A program made the position numbers and the translations under genes. From Confluentibacter flavum (GTDB lineage: Bacteria > Bacteroidota > Bacteroidia > Flavobacteriales > Flavobacteriaceae): a stretch of DNA of 64,000 bases. Position 1 is the first letter of the stretch. Every line of letters begins with the position of its first letter. Under the pieces are notes generated by a model, which was not told the DNA's origin, ran no database searches, and was given only the letters and a program-made list of their open reading frames with translations. Of the stretch, positions 7,838-14,853 are shown piece after piece. The stretch lies in assembly GCF_002843175.1 (NCBI RefSeq), contig NZ_PJEO01000057.1:27712-91711 (forward strand). The letters are read 5' to 3'.

Positions 7838-8947
7838 CTAAAGGTTATCTATAACTTTACTTAAACGAACCGTAATATCTTCAATACTGCCAACACCATC
7901 AACGCCAAAATATTTATTTTGAGCGGAATAGTAATCCTTTAAAATAGCCGTTTTATTATAATATTCTGTAATTCGGTTTCTTATAATAGTTTCATCGGCA
8001 TCGTCGGGTCTTCCACTCGTTTTTCCTCGTTCTACCAAACGTTTCACTAAAATATCGTCTTCAACTTCTAAAGCAACCATGGCACTGATTGAGGAGTCTT
8101 TACTTTCCAATAATTTATCCAAAGCTTCTGCTTGTGCATTAGTACGCGGAAAACCATCAAAAATAAAACCGTTTGCAGAGGCATTTTTTTCTACTTCGGC
8201 TTCAAGCATATCAATAGTTACTTGGTCTGGAACCAACTCGCCTTTATTCATATAAGATTTGGCCAACATTCCCAAAGCAGTTTCATTTTTAATATTAAAT
8301 CTAAAAACGTCGCCAGTAGAAATGTGTACTAAATTATATTTTGTTTTTAAAAATTCTGCTTGCGTTCCTTTTCCTGCTCCTGGAGGGCCAAATAATACTA
8401 AATTTGTCATGAATTGTGTTTCTTTTATTTGATATATTTCTGGTAAATTTCTTCCTAATCCGTCATAATCCAAACCATAGCCAACTATGAATTTATTTGG
8501 GATTTTCATTCCTATATAATGTATTTTAAAATCTTTTTTATAGGCTTCTGGCTTGTAAAAAAGTGTGGCGATTTTAAGTGATTTTACGTTTTCATTTTTA
8601 AAAATTCTATGTACTTCCGCCAATGTGTTTCCGGTATCAATAATGTCTTCTAAAACAACTACGGTACGTCCTGCTAAATTCTGAGTAAGACCTATCAAAC
8701 GCTGAATATCTTCTGTAGATCTAACACCTTCATAAGATGCCAATTTTATGAAGGTAACTTCACAAGGTTTTGGATACTTTTTTACAAAATCGCTTACAAA
8801 CATAAACGATCCATTCAATATCCCAACAAATACTGGAATGTCGTTTCCTGCATCTTTAGATATCCTATCAACCATATTACTTATGGAGTTTTGAATTTCT
8901 TCGGAAGAAATAAAAGGCTTAAACTGTTTGTTGTGAAGATTTATCAC
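7838..8947 (-). CDS. adk: Bifunctional hypoxanthine phosphoribosyltransferase / adenylate kinase fusion
   Basis: A single 369-residue frame joins two purine enzymes. Residues 1-175 are a phosphoribosyltransferase with the PRPP loop VVVLEDIIDTGNTL (96-109), salvaging hypoxanthine or guanine to IMP or GMP. From Met180 (FMTNLVLFGPPGAGKGT) comes a complete adenylate kinase of about 190 residues with P-loop GPPGAGKGT (187-195), the AMP-lid DGFPR motif and the short, Zn-less lid of the short type. No stop or rearrangement separates them, and the linker is only a few residues. Internal initiation at Met180 could also yield adenylate kinase alone. The obg gene follows downstream on the same strand. 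I recall adk genes of about 367 residues in flavobacteria, which fits this fusion. Confidence 0.93.
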   Translation of the reverse strand: MINLHNKQFKPFISSEEIQNSISNMVDRISKDAGNDIPVFVGILNGSFMFVSDFVKKYPKPCEVTFIKLASYEGVRSTEDIQRLIGLTQNLAGRTVVVLEDIIDTGNTLAEVHRIFKNENVKSLKIATLFYKPEAYKKDFKIHYIGMKIPNKFIVGYGLDYDGLGRNLPEIYQIKETQFMTNLVLFGPPGAGKGTQAEFLKTKYNLVHISTGDVFRFNIKNETALGMLAKSYMNKGELVPDQVTIDMLEAEVEKNASANGFIFDGFPRTNAQAEALDKLLESKDSSISAMVALEVEDDILVKRLVERGKTSGRPDDADETIIRNRITEYYNKTAILKDYYSAQNKYFGVDGVGSIEDITVRLSKVIDNL

Positions 8948-8968
8948 CTGTTTTGAATTTTAAAGAGG

Positions 8969-8976
8969 CAAAGATA
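8969..8976 (-). promoter_or_regulatory. -7 box (TATCTTTG) for hpt-adk
   Basis: On the minus strand this reads TATCTTTG, a full match to the Bacteroidota TAnnTTTG box, about 21 bp upstream of the start codon. It predicts a leader of about 15 nt. I see no clear TTG at the -33 position. Confidence 0.5.
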
Positions 8977-9030
8977 ATCAATAGATTAACGAATACCCAT
9001 TTTTTGATTTATGATTTAGGATATTAAATG

Positions 9031-9038
9031 TATTTTTG
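9031..9038 (+). promoter_or_regulatory. -7 box (TATTTTTG) for purK
   Basis: TATTTTTG fits TAnnTTTG and lies 35 bp upstream of the purK ATG. A TTG at 9004-9006 is 24 bp upstream, slightly farther than the usual -33 spacing. It is divergent to the hpt-adk promoter, about 55 bp away. Confidence 0.5.
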
Positions 9039-9073
9039 CGTATCCTTTGGATAGTTTCAATTAAAAACAATGT

Positions 9074-10228
9074 ATGAATTATTTTTCTTCAAATTTTAAA
9101 CTTGGTATTCTTGGTGGCGGACAATTAGGAAAAATGCTGCTTTACGATACCAGAAAATTTGACATATATACCTGTATTTTAGAGGCTAACAATGATGCCC
9201 CTTGTAAAATGGCATGCAATGAATTTCATTTGGGTGATCTCATGAATTATGATGCCGTTTATAACTTCGGAAAACAAGTTGATGTACTTACCATTGAAAT
9301 TGAAAACGTTAATGTAGATGCACTGGAAGATTTAGAAAAAAAAGGCGTAAAAGTATATCCAGCATCAAAAACATTGCGAACCATTCAAAATAAAGCAACA
9401 CAAAAATTGTTTTATATTGACCATGATTTACCTACAGCGTCATTTTCGCGTTTTGCGTTTACTTCTGAAATTACAGAAGCCCTTGACCATGAAAGTTTAT
9501 CTTTCCCTTTCGTATGGAAACGTGCTCAATTTGGATATGATGGCACAGGCGTGAAAATTGTAAGATCCATGACGGATTTAGAAAACTTACCAAATGTGGA
9601 ATGTATTACTGAAACATTGGTGCCTTTTAAAAATGAATTGGCGGTTATCGTTGCTCGCAATGCTTCAGGCGAGACCAAAACATATCCTGTTGTAGAAATG
9701 GAATTTCATCCTGAAGCCAACCAAGTAGAATATGTTATTTGTCCTGCTCGGATTTCTGATGAGGTTTCAAAAAAAGCAACGGATATTGCCTTAAAAACAT
9801 CACAAGCATTTAATCATGTTGGTTTATTGGCAGTGGAAATGTTCCAAACCCAAGACGACCAAATTTTAATAAACGAAGTTGCTCCTAGACCCCACAATTC
9901 GGGACATCATACCATAGAATCAAGTTATACTTCGCAATTTGAACAACATATACGTGCTATTTTAAATTTGCCTCTAGGAAGAACCGAGAGTAAAGTTGGT
10001 GGTGTTATGGTGAATTTAGTGGGTGCTGAAGGTTATTCTGGCGATGTTGTTTATGAGCATATTGAAGCCATTATGAAAATGGATGGTGTGACACCGCATA
10101 TTTATGGTAAAAAACAAACCCGTCCGTTTAGAAAAATGGGACATGTAACTATTGTAAATAAAGATTTAAGAGAAGCAAGAAAAATTGCAGAACAAGTTAA
10201 AAATACTATTAAAGTTATAAGTGAATAA
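9074..10228 (+). CDS. purK: N5-carboxyaminoimidazole ribonucleotide synthase PurK
   Basis: A 384-residue ATP-grasp enzyme that carboxylates AIR with bicarbonate and ATP in purine synthesis. The N-terminal KLGILGGGQLGKML (about 8-21) is the PurK signature; WKRAQFGYDGTGVKIV is the ATP-grasp loop; NEVAPRPHNSGHHTIE is the strongly conserved metal/phosphate-binding block. The length is normal. purE follows 81 bp later on the same strand, completing the two-enzyme route to CAIR. The spacer holds an A/T-rich inverted repeat. Confidence 0.95.
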   Translation: MNYFSSNFKLGILGGGQLGKMLLYDTRKFDIYTCILEANNDAPCKMACNEFHLGDLMNYDAVYNFGKQVDVLTIEIENVNVDALEDLEKKGVKVYPASKTLRTIQNKATQKLFYIDHDLPTASFSRFAFTSEITEALDHESLSFPFVWKRAQFGYDGTGVKIVRSMTDLENLPNVECITETLVPFKNELAVIVARNASGETKTYPVVEMEFHPEANQVEYVICPARISDEVSKKATDIALKTSQAFNHVGLLAVEMFQTQDDQILINEVAPRPHNSGHHTIESSYTSQFEQHIRAILNLPLGRTESKVGGVMVNLVGAEGYSGDVVYEHIEAIMKMDGVTPHIYGKKQTRPFRKMGHVTIVNKDLREARKIAEQVKNTIKVISE

Positions 10229-10243
10229 ATCGCAAAAAACAAG

Positions 10244-10309
10244 AACCAAATTCCAATTATTTCAAATTAATGCGAAAGTTGGTATTTGGAATTTTAAATT
10301 TGGAATTTT
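10244..10309. repeat. A/T-rich imperfect inverted repeat between purK and purE
   Basis: AACCAAATTCCAATT on the left is mirrored by TTGGTATTTGGAATTTT and a second TTTGGAATTT on the right, ending directly at the purE ATG. It can fold in the purKE transcript. Similar strings occur between genes in other flavobacteria as I recall, so it is probably a dispersed repeat. Confidence 0.5.
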
Positions 10310-10792
10310 ATGAATAAAGTAGGAGTAATCATGGGAAGCAAAAGCGATTTGCCAGTGATGCAAGACGCAATTGATATTTTAAAAGATTTTAATATTGATG
10401 TAGAAGTTGATATTGTTTCGGCACACAGAACACCTGAAAAATTATTTGACTATGGCAAAAATGCCCACACAAGAGGTTTTTCGGTTATCATTGCTGGTGC
10501 AGGTGGCGCAGCCCATTTACCAGGTATGATTGCGTCGTTATCACCGCTTCCTGTAATTGGTGTACCCATAAAAAGTAGTAATTCTATTGATGGCTGGGAT
10601 TCTGTACTTTCCATTCTTCAAATGCCAGGAGGTGTGCCAGTGGCGACTGTGGCTTTGAATGGTGCTAAAAATGCAGGTATTTTAGCCTCCCAAATTTTAG
10701 GAACTTCCAATCCAGACATTTTAAACAAAGTGATTGACTATAAAAACGCACTAAAAGAGGCTGTGAATACATCGGCTAAAGACTTAAAATAA
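10310..10792 (+). CDS. purE: N5-CAIR mutase PurE (class I)
   Basis: A 160-residue protein of normal PurE length that converts N5-CAIR to CAIR in purine synthesis. It shows MGSKSD (8-13), SAHRTP (37-42, holding the catalytic His) and [11 protein letters not shown] (63-73), all class I PurE motifs. It lies directly after purK, the enzyme making its substrate. A strong hairpin follows its stop codon. Confidence 0.95.
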   Translation: MNKVGVIMGSKSDLPVMQDAIDILKDFNIDVEVDIVSAHRTPEKLFDYGKNAHTRGFSVIIAGAGGAAHLPGMIASLSPLPVIGVPIKSSNSIDGWDSVLSILQMPGGVPVATVALNGAKNAGILASQILGTSNPDILNKVIDYKNALKEAVNTSAKDLK

Positions 10793-10794
10793 AA

Positions 10795-10820
10795 AACCTC
10801 GAATAATTAAATTCGAGGTT
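10795..10820. terminator. Hairpin terminator after purE
   Basis: AACCTCGAAT (10795-10804) pairs perfectly with ATTCGAGGTT (10811-10820) around an AATTAA loop, 2 bp after the purE stop. The A-run on the left gives a U-tract only for the minus strand, so on + it is a strong stem without a good T-run. Confidence 0.65.
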
Positions 10821-10938
10821 ACTATCAAGTAATTATTTGAGTTAGTCACTCTTTAAAAACTAATTTAGACTACAAAAATATAAAAAATTTATTATGCATA
10901 CATAATAAATTTTATTTTTTAACACACTTTTTATCGAA

Positions 10939-12987
10939 ATGGAAAATATATTATTAAAAAATTACCAAACTCTATATAATACAGCTCCTTTTTCAAAGAT
11001 TAGCAATAATGACTTTCTTCCTGCCTTTAAAAAAGCTATTGAAAATGCTAAAGTTGAAATTGATGCGATTGTAAATACTCCTGAAGATCCAACTTTTAAA
11101 AACACTATAGAAGCTTTAGAGTTTTCGGGGGAGCAATTGGATAGGATTTCCAGTATTTTCTTTAATTTGAATTCCGCCGAAACAAACGATACCATCCAAA
11201 AAATAGCCCAAGACGTATCACCGCTTTTATCGGAATTCAGTAATGATATTACTTTAAATGAAGCCCTTTTTAAACGTGTAAAATCTGTTTACGATTCAAA
11301 AGACACATTACATTTAACAACCGAACAACAAACACTTCTTGATAAAAAGTATAAAAGTTTTTCAAGAAACGGTGCTAATTTACCTGACGACAAAAAAGAA
11401 AAATTACGAGAAATTGACAAAAAATTAAGTCAGTTAAAATTAAAATTCGGCGAAAATGTTTTAGCAGAAACCAATAAGTTCGACATGTTAATTACTGATG
11501 AAAAGGATTTATCAGGACTTCCAGAAGGCACGATTGAAGCCGCAAAGCAATTGGCAGAATCCAAAGAAAAAGATGGTTGGCTATTCACATTGGATTATCC
11601 AAGCTATATACCTTTTGTAACCTATGCCGATAATAGAAAGCTTCGTAAAAAAATAACGATTGCTGCTGGAAAAAAAGGATTTCATAATGACGATTTAGAT
11701 AATCAAAACATTGTTTTACAAATTGCAACGCTAAGACACGAACGCGCCAATCTGTTAGGCTACAAAACTCATGCACATTTTGTATTGGAAGAACGTATGG
11801 CAAAGACGCCAGAAAAAGTTAAGGATTTTTTAAATGAATTACTTGTAAAAGCAAAACCGGCTGCTGAAAAAGAGTTTAAAAATCTACAAGATTTTGCCAA
11901 AGAATTAGATGGTATTGAACAATTTGAAAAATGGGACGGCACTTATTATTCTGAAAAATTAAAACAAAAATTATTCAGTCTTGATGATGAACAACTGAAA
12001 CCTTTTTTCAAACTGGAAAACGTCATAAACGGCGCTTTCACTGTTGCCAATACATTGTTCGATCTGCATTTTGAAGAAATACAGACTATTGACAAATACC
12101 ATGAAGATGTTCTGACTTATAAAGTTACAAACAGCAATGATGAGTTTATTGCCATTTTTTACGCTGATTTTTTCCCAAGGGCGGGAAAACGGAATGGCGC
12201 ATGGATGACTTCTTATAAACATCAATATGTTAAGAACGGAAATGTTGAAAGACCACATATTTCCATAGTTTGCAACTTTACCAAGCCCATCCCTGCGAAG
12301 GCAGGGAAAAGTAAACCATCGCTTTTAACTTTTAATGAAGTGACTACGCTGTTCCATGAATTTGGTCACGCCTTACATGGCATGTTGGCCAACACCACCT
12401 ACCCTAGTTTATCTGGCACCAGTGTGTATTGGGATTTTGTGGAATTACCTAGTCAGATTATGGAAAACTGGTGTTACGAAAAAGACGCTTTAGAGTTATT
12501 TGCCAAACATTATGAAACTGGCGAAGTGATCCCGATGGATTTGGTTGAAAAAATAAAAGAATCGGCTACCTTTTTACAAGGCATGCAAACCTTACGTCAA
12601 ATAAGTTTTGGTTTATTGGATATGAGTTGGCACGGTGGCGAATCGCCCGAATCTATAAAATCTGTAAAGGAATTTGAAAATAAAGCGTTTGCTGGCACAC
12701 AATTGTTTCCAGATGTTGCTGAAAATTGTATGAGCACCTCGTTTTCCCATATTTTTCAGGGTGGCTATTCGTCTGGCTATTACAGCTATAAATGGGCAGA
12801 AGTGTTAGATGCTGATGCTTTTGAATACTTCCAAGAATCAGGTATTTTCAATAAAGATGTAGCAACCAAATTTAAAGACCACGTGTTATCGCAAGGCGGC
12901 ACAGAAGACCCGATGGTGCTTTACAAACGTTTTAGAGGACAAGAACCAAAACCCGAGGCCTTGTTGAAACGGGCAGGGTTGATTTAA
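10939..12987 (+). CDS. M3 family metallopeptidase (oligopeptidase A / Dcp type)
   Basis: A 682-residue cytoplasmic zinc peptidase without a signal peptide. The catalytic motif is HEFGH at 473-477, with the third zinc ligand Glu502 (WDFVE) 25 residues after the second His. The C-terminal FQGGYSSGYYSYKWAEVLDADAF block is typical of M3 enzymes, which cleave short peptides from protein turnover. The length is normal. An oddity lies just before the active site: residues 451-457 (IPAKAGK) are encoded by a perfect palindrome that looks like an inserted repeat. Confidence 0.92.
   Translation: MENILLKNYQTLYNTAPFSKISNNDFLPAFKKAIENAKVEIDAIVNTPEDPTFKNTIEALEFSGEQLDRISSIFFNLNSAETNDTIQKIAQDVSPLLSEFSNDITLNEALFKRVKSVYDSKDTLHLTTEQQTLLDKKYKSFSRNGANLPDDKKEKLREIDKKLSQLKLKFGENVLAETNKFDMLITDEKDLSGLPEGTIEAAKQLAESKEKDGWLFTLDYPSYIPFVTYADNRKLRKKITIAAGKKGFHNDDLDNQNIVLQIATLRHERANLLGYKTHAHFVLEERMAKTPEKVKDFLNELLVKAKPAAEKEFKNLQDFAKELDGIEQFEKWDGTYYSEKLKQKLFSLDDEQLKPFFKLENVINGAFTVANTLFDLHFEEIQTIDKYHEDVLTYKVTNSNDEFIAIFYADFFPRAGKRNGAWMTSYKHQYVKNGNVERPHISIVCNFTKPIPAKAGKSKPSLLTFNEVTTLFHEFGHALHGMLANTTYPSLSGTSVYWDFVELPSQIMENWCYEKDALELFAKHYETGEVIPMDLVEKIKESATFLQGMQTLRQISFGLLDMSWHGGESPESIKSVKEFENKAFAGTQLFPDVAENCMSTSFSHIFQGGYSSGYYSYKWAEVLDADAFEYFQESGIFNKDVATKFKDHVLSQGGTEDPMVLYKRFRGQEPKPEALLKRAGLI
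12291..12306. repeat. Palindromic insertion in the M3 peptidase gene
   Basis: CCCTGC (12291-12296), loop GAAG, GCAGGG (12301-12306). It codes for PAKAG about 16 residues upstream of the HEFGH motif, in frame. The same type of GC-rich palindrome recurs between genes at 34947-34964. Confidence 0.75.
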
Positions 12988-12988
12988 T

Positions 12989-13036
12989 TTAGATTGTTAG
13001 ATAATTAGACTACTTAGATTGTTAGACTATTAGATG
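12989..13036. repeat. Low-complexity TTAGAY repeats
   Basis: The spacer before the sigma factor gene is built of TTAGATTGTTAGA-like units repeated imperfectly. It carries no coding sequence. Confidence 0.6.
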
Positions 13037-13060
13037 ATAAAGAATATAAAATTTTTACCT

Positions 13061-13068
13061 TATTTTTG
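13061..13068 (+). promoter_or_regulatory. -7 box (TATTTTTG) for the ECF sigma gene
   Basis: TATTTTTG matches TAnnTTTG and lies 23 bp before the ATG at 13092, predicting a leader of about 18 nt. No clear -33 TTG is seen. Confidence 0.5.
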
Positions 13069-13091
13069 ATTACCAAAAAAATCGCACTGCA

Positions 13092-13643
13092 ATGCCAGAA
13101 CATCAATTAAATCCAAATAAATGGATTGATTTATATTCCGATTACCTATTCAATTACACCATCACACGTGTAAGTGACAGGGATATGGCGCAAGATTTGG
13201 TGCAAGACACGTTTTTGGCTGGGTTAAAATCCATGAAGAATTTTAAGGGTGAAGCCAGCGAACGCACTTGGCTTATTTCCATTTTAAAAAGAAAAATAAT
13301 AGACCACTACCGAAAAATAAATTCCAACAAAGGGAAAGCTGAAGTTAGAATCACCTATAATGATGATGAAAGCGAAGGCGATTGGCTTGAAGAACGTGTT
13401 GCAGACCCGTTTGATAAAACTGCCGAAGACCTCATGCAGAATAGCGAACTTGGCGATGCCATTTTTGATTGCCTAAGCAAATTACCCGAAAAACAAGCCG
13501 AAGTTTTTAGAATGAAAACCATTGAAGGCTATGAAACTGAGGATATTTGTAAAGAATTGAACATCAATCCGTCTAACCTTTGGGTTATAATTCACCGTGC
13601 TAGAACTGCTATGGCAAGTTGCTTAGAAAAAAATTGGTTTTAA
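13092..13643 (+). CDS. ECF-type RNA polymerase sigma factor
   Basis: A 183-residue sigma-70 family protein of ECF size. Region 2 spans about 12-76 (DMAQDLVQDTFLAGL... WLISILKRKIIDHYRK, with the core-binding and -10 recognition helices). Region 4 spans about 122-183 (LPEKQAEVFRMKTIEGYETEDICKELNI... IHRARTAMASCLE). It directs transcription of a small regulon, probably for envelope or stress response. The gene just downstream (3 bp) codes for a tiny Cys/His-rich protein that is a good anti-sigma candidate. Confidence 0.9.
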   Translation: MPEHQLNPNKWIDLYSDYLFNYTITRVSDRDMAQDLVQDTFLAGLKSMKNFKGEASERTWLISILKRKIIDHYRKINSNKGKAEVRITYNDDESEGDWLEERVADPFDKTAEDLMQNSELGDAIFDCLSKLPEKQAEVFRMKTIEGYETEDICKELNINPSNLWVIIHRARTAMASCLEKNWF

Positions 13644-13645
13644 TT

Positions 13646-13909
13646 ATGAGTAAAAAAATGAAAATTATGGTTCCTTGCAATGAAGCTCATCATGTTTGCG
13701 ATAAATCCCAATATAAAGAAGCGTCTCTTTGGGAAAAATTAAAGCTCTACATTCATTTAATCTATTGTAAAACTTGTAGAAAATATTCAAAAAACAATAA
13801 AAAGCTGTCCACGACGATTCATAAAGCTAAAGTTGAATGTTTGGATAAAAAGTGCAAAGAAGCTATGAAACTAGAATTTGAAAAAGCCTTAAAAGATCAG
13901 TTAAAATAA
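13646..13909 (+). CDS. Candidate zinc-binding anti-sigma factor (small, soluble)
   Basis: An 87-residue protein from the ATG at 13646; an upstream in-frame TTG at 13619 would overlap the sigma gene and is not needed. It contains HxxxCxxC (His37, Cys41, Cys44), the core of the ZAS zinc anti-sigma motif, plus Cys11, His15, His16 and Cys18 upstream and Cys65 and Cys70 downstream. There is no membrane span, so it would act in the cytoplasm, possibly as a redox or metal sensor. It sits 2 bp after the ECF sigma stop. The function is inferred from context and motif. It overlaps the convergent UbiA-like gene by 13 bp. Confidence 0.7.
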   Translation: MSKKMKIMVPCNEAHHVCDKSQYKEASLWEKLKLYIHLIYCKTCRKYSKNNKKLSTTIHKAKVECLDKKCKEAMKLEFEKALKDQLK

Positions 13910-14736
13910 TTCAAAAACAATAGCATTATCAACCATAAGATTGGCAATCCTTCTACAAAAAAAGAGCTATAGTATATCCCCTGATTCTTTTTAGAAACAA
14001 TTACAAATAGCATCGTTATTAAAGCAATCGCAAATAAAACAATGAGGTAATTTAATGTGACGTTATTTTTAAAAAATTCTAAAAAACAAAAACATATTAA
14101 AAGTAATGCACCGATAATTTTAGTCCACCGCACGCCTATTTTCTGCGGAATGGTGGCCAATTTTAAACTATCATATTGCAAATCCCTTATTTCAAATGGC
14201 AACATTAAAACGATGACAAAAAGAAACCGCTGAATACTGGTTATTACAACATCCCCATCTATAGAACGATCATTGTTTATTAATGGTAGAAAAACGGTCA
14301 CGCCACTCCAAACGAAAGCAATAAAGTACACTTTTAAGCCACTTATACGCCTTAGGTTATACTGATTTTCTATAAAAAATCGTGTTGGCAAAAAAGGCAT
14401 AGTGTAAAAGAACGTTACAAGTCCGAACCCAACAATACAAAGCAAGCTAGCCGTATTTAATTTAAGTATATAATAACACAACATTAAAAAACTAAAAAAC
14501 GAAAACACTTGAATGGCTTTTAACCAGGTTGCCAACCTTATGTGAAATTTGGATATCCCAAAATACTTTACAAAATTATAGCCCGTTATAGATGAAAAAA
14601 AAACAAAATAAAGAACATCTGTATCATAAGGAATATCGTATTCCAATAGTGTAATCCATGTGAGTGAAAAAACAGATAATGCCACATGGATACTACTATT
14701 TATGTAAAAATCAAAAAGCTTTTTTAACATGGTCAT
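13897..14736 (-). CDS. UbiA-like multi-pass membrane protein
   Basis: A 279-residue integral membrane protein with about eight or nine hydrophobic spans. It resembles UbiA-type prenyltransferases in its span pattern and in the loop FEIRDLQYDSLKLATIPQKIG (from about 181), which is like the second Asp-rich loop of that family. The first loop reads NFVKYFG, without a normal NDxxDxxxD, so catalytic activity is uncertain. A TAnnTTTG box lies only 4 bp upstream of the ATG at 14736, so translation may really begin at the Met two codons later (14730) or on a near-leaderless message. It is divergent from gcvP. Confidence 0.6.
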   Translation of the reverse strand: MTMLKKLFDFYINSSIHVALSVFSLTWITLLEYDIPYDTDVLYFVFFSSITGYNFVKYFGISKFHIRLATWLKAIQVFSFFSFLMLCYYILKLNTASLLCIVGFGLVTFFYTMPFLPTRFFIENQYNLRRISGLKVYFIAFVWSGVTVFLPLINNDRSIDGDVVITSIQRFLFVIVLMLPFEIRDLQYDSLKLATIPQKIGVRWTKIIGALLLICFCFLEFFKNNVTLNYLIVLFAIALITMLFVIVSKKNQGIYYSSFFVEGLPILWLIMLLFLNYFN

Positions 14737-14740
14737 CTTA

Positions 14741-14748
14741 CAAAAATA
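14741..14748 (-). promoter_or_regulatory. -7 box (TATTTTTG) for the UbiA-like gene
   Basis: Read on the minus strand it is TATTTTTG. Its 3' edge is only 4 bp from the first ATG, which implies a leaderless or nearly leaderless transcript. Confidence 0.45.
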
Positions 14749-14823
14749 AGTAAAGTGTTAATAACGTATTCAAATGGTTAAAAACTTTCATTTTAAGCAC
14801 TGAAATAGGCATCATTAATTGCG

Positions 14824-14831
14824 TAATTTTG
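14824..14831 (+). promoter_or_regulatory. -7 box (TAATTTTG) for gcvP
   Basis: TAATTTTG matches TAnnTTTG, 22 bp upstream of the gcvP ATG, predicting a leader of about 17 nt. That is too short for a glycine riboswitch. Confidence 0.5.
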
Positions 14832-14853
14832 CCCCTTAATTCTATCAATTTAT

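Noticed and set aside
14832..14853. Glycine riboswitch before gcvP
   Set aside because: The leader is only about 17 nt from the promoter box, too short for any known riboswitch.
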